13,360 bases of DNA from JAUJOE01 sp038252945 (GTDB taxonomy: Bacteria > Actinomycetota > Actinomycetes > Propionibacteriales > Nocardioidaceae): positions 1-13,360 of the forward strand of contig JBBSHN010000068.1 in NCBI GenBank assembly GCA_038252945.1, in the 5' to 3' direction. Position 1 is the stretch's first letter; the number at the start of each line of letters is the position of its first letter. Below, piece by piece: positions 8,034 through 13,360 of the stretch. The translations under genes and the position numbers were made by a program. Under the pieces are notes generated by a model. It had not been told where the DNA came from. It did not search any database and saw only the letters and a program-made list of their open reading frames with translations.

Positions 8034-8066
8034 CAAAGGTCGGGGGTTCGAATCCCTCCGAGCGCG
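8034..8066 (+). other. tRNA 3'-half remnant, candidate attachment site
   Basis: The segment carries a tRNA T-arm: stem GGGGG (8042-8046), canonical loop TTCGAAT (8047-8053), and stem CCCTC (8054-8058; one G-T wobble). Then come seven bases CGAGCGC (8059-8065) where an acceptor 3' strand belongs, and a discriminator G at 8066. AGGTC before the T-stem fits a five-base variable loop. The upstream sequence does not complete a tRNA: the anticodon stem does not pair, and no GCGCTCG acceptor 5' strand lies 70-90 bases upstream. This pattern, a tRNA 3' end without its 5' half, is what site-specific integration into a tRNA gene leaves at the far end of an element. In that model the element lies to the left, which is where the TIR and cyclase genes are. 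The isotype cannot be assigned. No integrase is in view; a decayed ordinary tRNA is the alternative. Confidence 0.5.
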
Positions 8067-8078
8067 CTATTCCGACAT

Positions 8079-8091
8079 GCCGCGGGGCGGC
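8079..8091 (-). terminator. Possible terminator hairpin just after acs
   Basis: GCCGC (8079-8083) and GCGGC (8087-8091) form a perfect 5-bp GC stem with a GGG loop, four bases past the acs stop codon on the minus strand. There is no T-run on the exit side, so it is at best a GC-hairpin terminator of the sort often proposed in high-GC actinobacteria. Confidence 0.3.
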
Positions 8092-8095
8092 GCGA

Positions 8096-10057
8096 TCAGC
8101 CCTCTTCGGTGGTTCCGCCGGACAGTCTCTCCTCAATCAAGTCCATCACCGAAGAGTCGGCGAGCGTCGTCACGTCACCAACCTCTCGGTGCTCGGCCAC
8201 ATCCTTGAGGAGTCGGCGCATGATCTTGCCTGAGCGGGTCTTCGGCAGCTCGGGCACGACCATGATTTGGCGAGGACGAGCAATCTTCCCGATTTCCTTG
8301 GCCACATGCTCACGGAGCTCTTGCACCACGTCGGGTCCGCCGTCGCCGGCCTCGCTTCGCAAGATGACGAACGCGCACACGGCCTGACCGGTCGTCTCAT
8401 CGGTCGCGCCCACGACCGCTGCTTCGGCCACCTTTGGATGGGATACCAGCGCAGACTCGATCTCGGTGGTCGACATCCGGTGGCCAGCCACGTTCATCAC
8501 GTCGTCCACGCGGCCGAGCACCCACAGGTCACCGTCCTCGTCCTTCTTGGCTCCGTCTCCGGCGAAGTAGCGGCCGGGGAAGCGCGACCAGTAGATCTCC
8601 TTGTAGCGCTCGTCGTCGCCCCACAGGGTTCGCAGCATCGCGGGCCAAGGCTCGGTGAGAACCAAGTACCCGCCGCTGCCGTTGGAGACTTCGGCGCCTT
8701 CGTTGTCCACGACCTGAGCGCAGACTCCCGGAATTGGCGTCATGGCCGCGCCGGGCTTGCCGGCGGTGACGCCGGGGAGTGCGCTGATCATGATGGCGCC
8801 GGTCTCCGTCTGCCACCAGGTGTCGACGACCGGCACCTTGTCGTGGCCGATGGTGCGGCGGTACCAGATGTACGCCTCAGGGTTGATCGGCTCACCGACA
8901 GACCCGATGACACGCAGCGTGGACAGGTCGAACTTCTCGGGGATCTCTGCCCCCCACTTCATGAACGTACGGATCGCCGTCGGCGCGCAGTAAAGGATCG
9001 ACACCTTGTACTTGTCGATGATCTCCCACCAGCGGCCCTTATGTGGAGTGTCCGGCGTGCCTTCATACATCACGGACGTCGTGCCGTTGATGAGCGGGCC
9101 GTAGACGATGTAGCTGTGACCGGTGACCCAGCCGATATCGGCTGCTGTCCAAAACACGTCCTCCTCGGGCTTGATGTCGAACACCCCCCAATGGGTGTAG
9201 GCGCAGCCAGTGAGGTAGCCGCCGGTGGTGTGCAGAATCCCCTTCGGCTTGCCGGTCGTCCCGGAGGTGTACATGACGTAGAGCGGCTGCTCGGCGTCGA
9301 ATGCCTCTGGCTTGTGGTCACCGCTCGCCTGCTCGACCGTGTCGTGCCACCACACGTCGCGTCCAGCCGTCCAGTCGACGTCTTGGCCGGTTCGACGTAC
9401 GACGAGCACGTGGTGCACGTCGGGGCACTCGTGCAAGGCCTCGTCCACAGCAGGTTTGAGCGCGGACGCGTCACCCCGTCGGTACCCGCCGTCGGCGGTG
9501 ATGACCATCCGCGCGTCGCAGTCATGGATTCGGGAGATGAGTGCTGCAGCGGAGAAGCCGCCGAAGACGACGGTGTGTGGTGCGCCGATGCGGGCGCAGG
9601 CGAGCATCGCCACCACCGTCTCCGGGATCATGGGCATGTAGATTGCGACCCGGTCGCCGGCTTTCACCCCGAGCTCCGTCAGCACGTTCGCCGCCTGACA
9701 AACCAGGGTCGTCAGCTCGGCATAGGTGATCGTCCGGGTGTCGCCGGGTTCACCTTCGAAGTAGTAGGCGACCTTGTCTCCGTGACCAGCCTCGACGTGC
9801 CGGTCCAGGCAGTTGTACGCCGCGTTGAGCTTGCCTCCGACGAACCATTTGGCAAACGGTGGATTCGACCAGTCGAGCACCTGCTGCCACCGGGTGTCCC
9901 AGGTCAGTCGTTCTGCCTGCTCCTCCCAGAAACCTAATCTGTCCGCTGCCGCGCGTTCGTAGTCGACTGCCTTGAGGTTCGCGTGAGCGGCCAGCTCCTC
10001 GGGCGGCGGAAAACGTCGCTCCTCGTGCAGCAAGTTGTCCAATGTCGGACTGCTCAT
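8096..10057 (-). CDS. acs: Acetyl-CoA synthetase (AMP-forming)
   Basis: Acetate:CoA ligase (EC 6.2.1.1): acetate + ATP gives acetyl-AMP, then CoA gives acetyl-CoA, in the cytoplasm. At 653 residues it is full length for Acs. Visible motifs are the P-loop-like YTSGTTGKPKG (263-273), GEP at 388-390, WWQTETG (414-420) that shapes the acetate pocket, YFAGDGAKKDEDGD (497-510) with D501 contacting the adenylate ribose, the hinge-region GRVDDVMNVAGHRMS (515-529), and TRSGKIMRRLLK (607-618). K611 in the last is the catalytic lysine that Gcn5-like acetyltransferases acetylate to switch Acs off and sirtuins restore. The ATG at 10057 is fixed by AGGAG at 10063-10067, five bases upstream. It lies 90 bp downstream of the acetate-uptake gene on the same strand, which suggests a satP-acs operon. 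Assignment is essentially certain. Confidence 0.98.
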   Translation of the reverse strand: MSSPTLDNLLHEERRFPPPEELAAHANLKAVDYERAAADRLGFWEEQAERLTWDTRWQQVLDWSNPPFAKWFVGGKLNAAYNCLDRHVEAGHGDKVAYYFEGEPGDTRTITYAELTTLVCQAANVLTELGVKAGDRVAIYMPMIPETVVAMLACARIGAPHTVVFGGFSAAALISRIHDCDARMVITADGGYRRGDASALKPAVDEALHECPDVHHVLVVRRTGQDVDWTAGRDVWWHDTVEQASGDHKPEAFDAEQPLYVMYTSGTTGKPKGILHTTGGYLTGCAYTHWGVFDIKPEEDVFWTAADIGWVTGHSYIVYGPLINGTTSVMYEGTPDTPHKGRWWEIIDKYKVSILYCAPTAIRTFMKWGAEIPEKFDLSTLRVIGSVGEPINPEAYIWYRRTIGHDKVPVVDTWWQTETGAIMISALPGVTAGKPGAAMTPIPGVCAQVVDNEGAEVSNGSGGYLVLTEPWPAMLRTLWGDDERYKEIYWSRFPGRYFAGDGAKKDEDGDLWVLGRVDDVMNVAGHRMSTTEIESALVSHPKVAEAAVVGATDETTGQAVCAFVILRSEAGDGGPDVVQELREHVAKEIGKIARPRQIMVVPELPKTRSGKIMRRLLKDVAEHREVGDVTTLADSSVMDLIEERLSGGTTEEG

Positions 10058-10147
10058 GTGCTCTCCTCACGGCCAAGTGGTTGGTGGAGGCGGACGGGAC
10101 GATGCGACTAGCCCACTCCATCAGCTGAACGTGCTCACCGCAATGGG

Positions 10148-10795
10148 TCAGCGAGGGCCAGTCGGCAGAACTGAGCGCTTAAACGTAAAGTTCGTGACCC
10201 CGGCGAACGATGCGTACCAAGCCGCGAGGGCCGTCGCGAGACCGACGTAACCACCGAACTTGTGCCATCCGTCGGACGTGAGGAACTCGCCTAGTGCCAG
10301 CAGGAAGAAGGTGAGCGTCAGCAAAGCGAACACCGCGAGGACTGCGCCGCTGACACGGGTGGCTGCCACCGTCATGTACAAGGTGAAGATCCCCCATGCC
10401 AGCAGGAACACGCCGATTCCGTTGCCGGCGTCGTTCGCGCTAGCTCCCGAGAGGTCGGTGTAACCGGTGAGCCACCAAAACGCGAGCCAGAAGGCGCCGT
10501 AGGAGCAGAAGGCGGTGGCCCCGAACGTGTTCCCCTTGGCGAACTCCCACAACCCCGCAGCGAACTGCCCAATGCCGCCGTAGGCCAGCGCCAGCCCAAA
10601 GACAACCGGCTCGGCCGTGGCATTGAGCCAGCCTGCGTTGACGCAGCTGAGAACGAAGGTGGTCAGGGCGAACGCCGCCAAGCCGAGCGGGGCTGGGTCG
10701 GCGATGTGAGACCCAGGGGGCACCGGCGATTCTTGTGCCACTGCGGTCTCATCCGTATGCGATGCGGACTCACCCGTGTGCGATGTGTGCGACAT
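10148..10795 (-). CDS. satP: Acetate uptake transporter, GPR1/FUN34/YaaH (SatP) family
   Basis: A 215-residue inner-membrane acetate/succinate channel-like transporter of the AceTr family. The family signature is visible as DPAPLGLAAFALTTF (33-47; usually N-P-A-P-L-G-L), GGIGQFAAGLWEFAKGNTFG (73-92), and the downstream ATAFCSYGAFWLAFWW. About six hydrophobic segments follow the usual topology. The frame is open up to a GTG at 10825, but the ATG at 10795 is chosen because GAGGAG (10801-10806) lies five bases before it; the longer form has no such site and adds ten residues of no family match. The first ~32 residues are hydrophilic with repeated SHT units (SHTSHT, then SHT), a tail longer than the short N-termini of characterised members. 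It is upstream of acs on the same strand, so import and activation of acetate are probably co-expressed. The symbol follows the E. coli homologue; orthology is by family and context. Confidence 0.92.
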   Translation of the reverse strand: MSHTSHTGESASHTDETAVAQESPVPPGSHIADPAPLGLAAFALTTFVLSCVNAGWLNATAEPVVFGLALAYGGIGQFAAGLWEFAKGNTFGATAFCSYGAFWLAFWWLTGYTDLSGASANDAGNGIGVFLLAWGIFTLYMTVAATRVSGAVLAVFALLTLTFFLLALGEFLTSDGWHKFGGYVGLATALAAWYASFAGVTNFTFKRSVLPTGPR

Positions 10796-10800
10796 GACGA

Positions 10801-10806
10801 CTCCTC
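10801..10806 (-). promoter_or_regulatory. Ribosome-binding site that sets the satP start
   Basis: On the minus strand this reads GAGGAG, five bases before the ATG at 10795. It supports that ATG over the GTG at 10825. Confidence 0.75.
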
Positions 10807-10932
10807 GCCGAATGGGCTCAGGCACGAGATCGAACTTTTGTCAGACACCAAAGGCTCGGCTGGGCCTATAGCGCTGTGTTTACCCTAAGAAGGCAGCAGT
10901 GCGCGCGCAAGACCCAGTCAGCTGCATCCAGT

Positions 10933-10954
10933 CCCGCGAGATGGAAGCCGCGGG
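10933..10954 (-). terminator. GC-rich hairpin downstream of the split-barrel flavoprotein gene
   Basis: CCCGCG (10933-10938) and CGCGGG (10949-10954) form a perfect 6-bp stem with a 10-base loop, about 48 bases past the stop of the minus-strand gene at 11002. No T-run follows. It lies between that gene and satP, so it may end the first transcript or be part of the satP leader or operator. The 206-bp gap that contains it (10796-11001) should also hold the satP promoter; I see a TATAGG at about 10864-10869 on the minus strand but no good -35 partner. Confidence 0.35.
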
Positions 10955-11001
10955 TCTGCTGCCAGTAGCTAGCGATTGATCTCACCGAGCGAGCGGGAGG
11001 G

Positions 11002-11424
11002 TCAGCGTAGGTCGCGGCCTGTGATCTGCCGCGGGGTGATGCGGATGAAAAGATTTCGCGAGCCCGGAGCCCACGGCTCCAGTCGCTGGCGAGGCCCCAA
11101 CCCGGCGAGTTCGTCCGGATCGTTGATCGTGGTGGCCTTGCCCACGATGAGCACGCTCCATCCTCGCTGCATCTCCGGATCGAAGTCGTCTATCTCAAAG
11201 GCGAGGGTTTCTCCCACATGAGCGGCGAGTTGGGTGTACGCCGCCGTCCGCACGATCAAAGTGCCATTGTCCACCAGGTAGTTGACCGGCAGGATGACCG
11301 GTCCTTCAGGGCTGCAGGTCGCGACCCGTCCGATGCCGGTCTCACCCATGTGCGCCCAGCACTCATCGTCGCCTAGGTCGCGTAGGTAGCCCCGGTTGAC
11401 CGGATGGGCACGCTCGTCTGGCAT
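11002..11424 (-). CDS. Pyridoxamine 5'-phosphate oxidase-related FMN-binding split-barrel protein
   Basis: A 140-residue protein of the PNPOx-like split beta-barrel family, which binds FMN (or F420 in some actinobacterial branches) at a dimer interface. Family features are LGDDECWAHMGETGIGRVAT (17-36), matching the usual L-x-x-x-E-C-x-x-x-L-x-x-x-x-x-G-R-V/L opening, then PVILPVNYLVDNGTLIVRT (42-60), GETLAFEIDDFD (71-82), GWSVLIVGKAT (88-98), and a closing FIRITPRQITGRDL (126-139). Its length is typical of the small actinobacterial proteins usually annotated as pyridoxamine 5'-phosphate oxidase family; those are not proven vitamin B6 enzymes. The ATG at 11424 has only GAGGG about 12 bases upstream, but the preserved N-terminal family match supports it. 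It is divergent from menB with 151 bp between the starts. The substrate is unknown. Confidence 0.85.
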   Translation of the reverse strand: MPDERAHPVNRGYLRDLGDDECWAHMGETGIGRVATCSPEGPVILPVNYLVDNGTLIVRTAAYTQLAAHVGETLAFEIDDFDPEMQRGWSVLIVGKATTINDPDELAGLGPRQRLEPWAPGSRNLFIRITPRQITGRDLR

Positions 11425-11562
11425 CGGCGCCTGCGTCCCTCGGTGCCCATTGTGTCGCAGATCAGTTCGGTCATGGAGGGTCGGAAGTCCCCGAAGGCAG
11501 GGCCGGCGGATCAGCGAGGCGACTCATGGCCTGACAAGTCGAGGAAATAGGGTCGGATGCGT

Positions 11563-11567
11563 GGGAG
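11563..11567 (+). promoter_or_regulatory. Ribosome-binding site deciding the menB start
   Basis: GGGAG ends eight bases before GTG 11576 and supports that codon as the menB start. A second in-frame GTG at 11561 would place this site inside the gene and has a poorer upstream sequence (AGGG nine bases away). Confidence 0.55.
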
Positions 11568-11575
11568 CGGGGCAG

Positions 11576-12505
11576 GTGTCGGAGATCTTCGACGTGTCAG
11601 CCTGGGCACCGGTGGAGGGGTACGACGACCTCACCGATGTGACGTACCACCGCGCCGTTGACCAGGGGACGGTGCGCATCGCGTTCGACCGACCCGAGGT
11701 GCGCAACGCGTTCCGTCCGCACACCGTCGACGAGCTCTACGGCTGCCTCGAACACGCCGGTAAGTCGCCGGACGTCGGCTGTGTGCTCCTGACCGGCAAC
11801 GGGCCGTCGCCTCGTGACGGCGGGTGGGCGTTCTGCTCCGGAGGCGATCAGCGGATTCGCGGCCGGGCCGGATATGAGTACGAGCGCGGCGCCGAGTTGG
11901 CAGAGTCCGGCGGTGCTCAGGCGAAGGCGCCGGAGGTCGACTCTGCAAAACTCGGCCGGCTGCACATCCTGGAGTGCCAACGGCTGATTCGGTTCATGCC
12001 CAAGGTCGTGATCTGCGTCGTACCGGGCTGGGCCGCGGGCGGTGGCCACAGCCTCCACGTCGTCTGCGACCTCACCCTCGCCTCTGCCGAGCACGCGAAG
12101 TTCAAGCAGACCGACGCTGACGTCGCCTCCTTCGACGGTGGCTTCGGGTCGGCGTACCTCGCCCGCCAAGTTGGCCAGAAGTTCGCTCGGGAGATCTTCT
12201 TTCTAGGCAGGGACTACGACGCTGAGACCGCGCAACGGATGGGCATGGTCAACGCTGTCGTGCCGCACGCCGATCTCGAAGCGGTGGCCCTGGAGTGGGC
12301 GGCTCAGGTCAACAGCAAGTCACCGACCGCACTTCGCATGCTGAAGTACGCGTTCAACCTCATCGATGACGGTCTGGTCGGACAGCAGCTCTTCGCGGGA
12401 GAGGCGACCCGGCTGGCCTATGGCACCGAGGAGGCAGCCGAGGGCCGAGACGCCTTCATCGAAAAGCGCCGTCCCGACTGGTCGCCCTACCCCTACTACT
12501 ACTGA
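11576..12505 (+). CDS. menB: 1,4-dihydroxy-2-naphthoyl-CoA synthase
   Basis: Crotonase-fold enzyme of menaquinone biosynthesis (EC 4.1.3.36) that ring-closes o-succinylbenzoyl-CoA to 1,4-dihydroxy-2-naphthoyl-CoA. The GTG start at 11576 gives 309 residues, close to the 314 of M. tuberculosis MenB as I recall it, and strong similarity begins near the N-terminus (FDVSAWAPVEGYDDLTDVTY). Diagnostic segments are RPEVRNAFRPHTVDELY (39-55), LLTGNGPSPRDGGWAFCSGG (71-90; oxyanion-hole region), GWAAGGGHSLHVVCDLTLAS (151-170), and FKQTDADVASFDGGFGSAYL (176-195). The C-terminus is RRPDWSPYPYYY. D180, S185 and D187 align with mycobacterial D185, S190 and D192; the first marks the bicarbonate-independent MenB type that carries its own carboxylate. 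The same frame is open back to 11396, but that extension is unlike any MenB and overlaps the divergent gene. No other men gene is in the window. Confidence 0.97.
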   Translation: MSEIFDVSAWAPVEGYDDLTDVTYHRAVDQGTVRIAFDRPEVRNAFRPHTVDELYGCLEHAGKSPDVGCVLLTGNGPSPRDGGWAFCSGGDQRIRGRAGYEYERGAELAESGGAQAKAPEVDSAKLGRLHILECQRLIRFMPKVVICVVPGWAAGGGHSLHVVCDLTLASAEHAKFKQTDADVASFDGGFGSAYLARQVGQKFAREIFFLGRDYDAETAQRMGMVNAVVPHADLEAVALEWAAQVNSKSPTALRMLKYAFNLIDDGLVGQQLFAGEATRLAYGTEEAAEGRDAFIEKRRPDWSPYPYYY

Positions 12506-12515
12506 CACGAAGGAA

Positions 12516-12547
12516 GTCAGTCACCGGATAGGTGGACGTTCACTGAC
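12516..12547 (+). terminator. Composite hairpin after menB, possible terminator
   Basis: An outer stem GTCAGT (12516-12521) / ACTGAC (12542-12547) encloses an inner stem CACC (12522-12525) / GGTG (12531-12534) with loop GGATA and a 7-base bulge on the right. It starts 11 bases past the menB stop and is followed by ATTGTT. Position fits a terminator; the bulge and weak T-tract keep confidence low. Confidence 0.35.
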
Positions 12548-12726
12548 ATTGTTCAAGGGTGTCTTCACGCTGACGTTGAAAAGGTGCCCGGAAGCCGACG
12601 CCGTGAGGGCAAGGCCACCCAGCCCGCAGAAAGCCGAAACTCTCGCGAACGCCTGACACGTCATGCATCCGCCCCCAACAGCACTTCACCTCTGAGAAGC
12701 CGTCGACATCAGCGGCTGGCGCAACC
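12548..12726. other. Intergenic region before the phosphoesterase gene
   Basis: No gene is visible. The region must carry the promoter of the downstream gene unless that gene is read through from menB. A short inverted repeat TGAC-AC-GTCA at 12655-12664 is operator-like but only 4 bp per arm. TGCCC/GGGCA arms lie near 12588 and 12607. I see no convincing -35/-10 pair. Confidence 0.35.
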
Positions 12727-12733
12727 GGAGGAG
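12727..12733 (+). promoter_or_regulatory. Strong ribosome-binding site for the phosphoesterase gene
   Basis: GGAGGAG lies six bases before GTG 12740. It is among the best Shine-Dalgarno matches in the window and is the main reason to accept the long N-terminal extension of the downstream protein. Confidence 0.75.
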
Positions 12734-12739
12734 ACGTCT

Positions 12740-13360
12740 GTGAAGGTGACGAGCATTCACCCGCTGGATCGAAGGGTTCCGTGGGAGGAGCGCAGCCCGA
12801 TCTGGCGCCTGAGAGCAACGGGCAGGGGGCCTGTAGAGGACTCACAGGAGTTCGAAGTGTCCAGCGCGACGTTCGACGACGTCCGGCGAATGTCTGCCCG
12901 CCTCGAAGCGGCGGGGTACTCCGTCGAACTGCTGGCTGTTGCGCCCTACGCATTAGACGAGGGACTCATCCACGTCACGGAGTGGAACGGCGCGCGGGGG
13001 CCGTTGGCGCGTCGCTTCGCTCAGGCGGGTGGCGCCTCGTCTGCTGGGTCGAAGCGTCACGCCCTGTGGCGGCTGGCCGCACCGGTGCTTGCCGCGCTTC
13101 TGGTCTGCGCTGGCTCCGCGAATGCGGCTGCCGCCGACTCAGGAACTCAGCGAAGTGCGGCGAAGGCCGGAGTGGCCGGTCAACGCCACAGCGCCCCGTC
13201 GTCACATCCGACGAAGTTTTTGGTGGTGGTGGAGGAGAATTCTTCGTTCGGGGAGATGCAGTCGGGGATGCCGTATTTGTGGTCGTTGGCGCAGCAGTAT
13301 GGATATGCCAGTGCTTACACGGCGTTGAGTCATCCGTCGTTGCCGAACTATTTGGCGATC
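12740..13360 (+). CDS. Phosphoesterase/acid phosphatase-family protein with N-terminal extension (3'-truncated by window edge)
   Basis: One frame stays open from GTG 12740 to the last base: 207 residues, with the rest beyond the window. Residues 159-207 match the start of the phosphoesterase family (alkaline-phosphatase superfamily; bacterial acid phosphatases and phospholipase C-like enzymes). KFLVVVEENSSFGEM (159-173) contains the metal-binding E-N pair, and SHPSLPNYLAI lies at the end. Residues 105-132 (KRH, then ALWRLAAPVLAALLVCAGSA, then an Ala run) look like a signal peptide or membrane anchor. Residues 1-104 are hydrophilic, include SATFDDVRRMSARLEAAGYS (43-62), and match nothing I recognise. 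So the protein is either a type II membrane protein with a cytoplasmic domain, or a secreted enzyme that starts internally; the only candidate is a TTG before ARRFAQ near 13001, which lacks a good ribosome site. Codon use changes sharply at about residue 159. Substrate unknown. Confidence 0.75.
   Translation, partial: MKVTSIHPLDRRVPWEERSPIWRLRATGRGPVEDSQEFEVSSATFDDVRRMSARLEAAGYSVELLAVAPYALDEGLIHVTEWNGARGPLARRFAQAGGASSAGSKRHALWRLAAPVLAALLVCAGSANAAAADSGTQRSAAKAGVAGQRHSAPSSHPTKFLVVVEENSSFGEMQSGMPYLWSLAQQYGYASAYTALSHPSLPNYLAI

Noticed and set aside
7960..8066. A complete tRNA gene ending at 8066
   Set aside because: No 5' acceptor strand complementary to CGAGCGC lies at the right distance, no D-arm is visible, and the apparent anticodon stem does not pair. 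Only the 3' half is supported.
8267..9937. 556-codon open frame on the + strand opposite acs
   Set aside because: It lies fully antisense to a textbook acs gene, has no family motifs and low-complexity His/Val/Arg/Asp-rich content, and arises from GC-rich third positions of the real gene.
11531..11558. menB promoter: CTGACA (11531-11536) and TCGGAT (11553-11558), 16 bp apart
   Set aside because: The -10 match is poor and the placement would put transcription almost at the start codon; not strong enough to list as a feature.
11396..11575. Sixty-residue N-terminal extension of menB to a start at 11396
   Set aside because: The extension is Arg/Cys-rich, unlike any MenB, overlaps the start of the divergent flavoprotein gene, and has no ribosome site; GTG 11576 has a good one.
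12540..12953. 137-codon open frame on the minus strand across the start of the phosphoesterase gene
   Set aside because: It is antisense to a frame with a strong ribosome site and good codon bias, and has no recognisable motif.
1..13360. CRISPR array, insertion sequence or transposase/integrase gene
   Set aside because: I saw no regularly spaced direct repeats, no terminal inverted repeats flanking a transposase-like frame, and no DDE, HUH or tyrosine/serine recombinase motifs.

Overview
The window reads as high-GC actinobacterial chromosomal DNA. The menB product closely resembles mycobacterial-type MenB, the acs/satP pair is of ordinary actinobacterial type, GTG and TTG starts are common, and GC-rich third codon positions dominate most genes. 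The species cannot be named from the sequence alone.

Layout, left to right. (1) Positions 1-1506 (+) hold the 3' part of a family-5 (peptide/opine/nickel type) ABC-transporter solute-binding protein. (2) Positions 1527-4865 (+), only 20 bp downstream, encode a 1112-residue signalling fusion: zinc ribbon, class III nucleotide cyclase, STAND/AAA-type ATPase, TPR-like helical region and a C-terminal Rossmann-like domain that resembles SLOG nucleotide-binding domains. (3) Positions 4913-7789 (-), convergent with it across 47 bp, encode a 958-residue TIR - transmembrane helix - WD40 protein in which I count 14 propeller blades. (4) Positions 7790-8095 hold no gene but contain a tRNA 3'-half remnant (about 8034-8066) that looks like the right-hand attachment site of an integrated element. 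(5) Positions 8096-10795 (-) are an acetate module: satP-like acetate uptake transporter followed by acs. (6) Positions 11002-11424 (-) encode a small FMN-binding split-barrel (pyridoxamine 5'-phosphate oxidase-like) protein. (7) Positions 11576-12505 (+) are menB (menaquinone biosynthesis). (8) Positions 12740-13360 (+) are the 5' part of a phosphoesterase-family gene that runs off the window. It has an unusual ~104-residue N-terminal extension before its membrane/signal segment and an abrupt codon-usage change at the start of the catalytic domain.

How the parts fit. Genes 5-7 are housekeeping metabolism: acetate import, activation to acetyl-CoA, and menaquinone synthesis. The left 8 kb is accessory in character. 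It pairs a cyclase/ATPase/SLOG-like multidomain protein with a TIR protein that retains the glutamate used by NAD-cleaving TIR enzymes. TIR domains that make NAD-derived signals and SLOG domains that read them are the two halves of known systems such as Thoeris. The convergent pair is therefore the best candidate here for an undescribed nucleotide-signalling or defence module. The tRNA remnant has the orientation expected if the left 8 kb belongs to an element integrated into a tRNA gene further left. That link is inference; no integrase is visible in the window.
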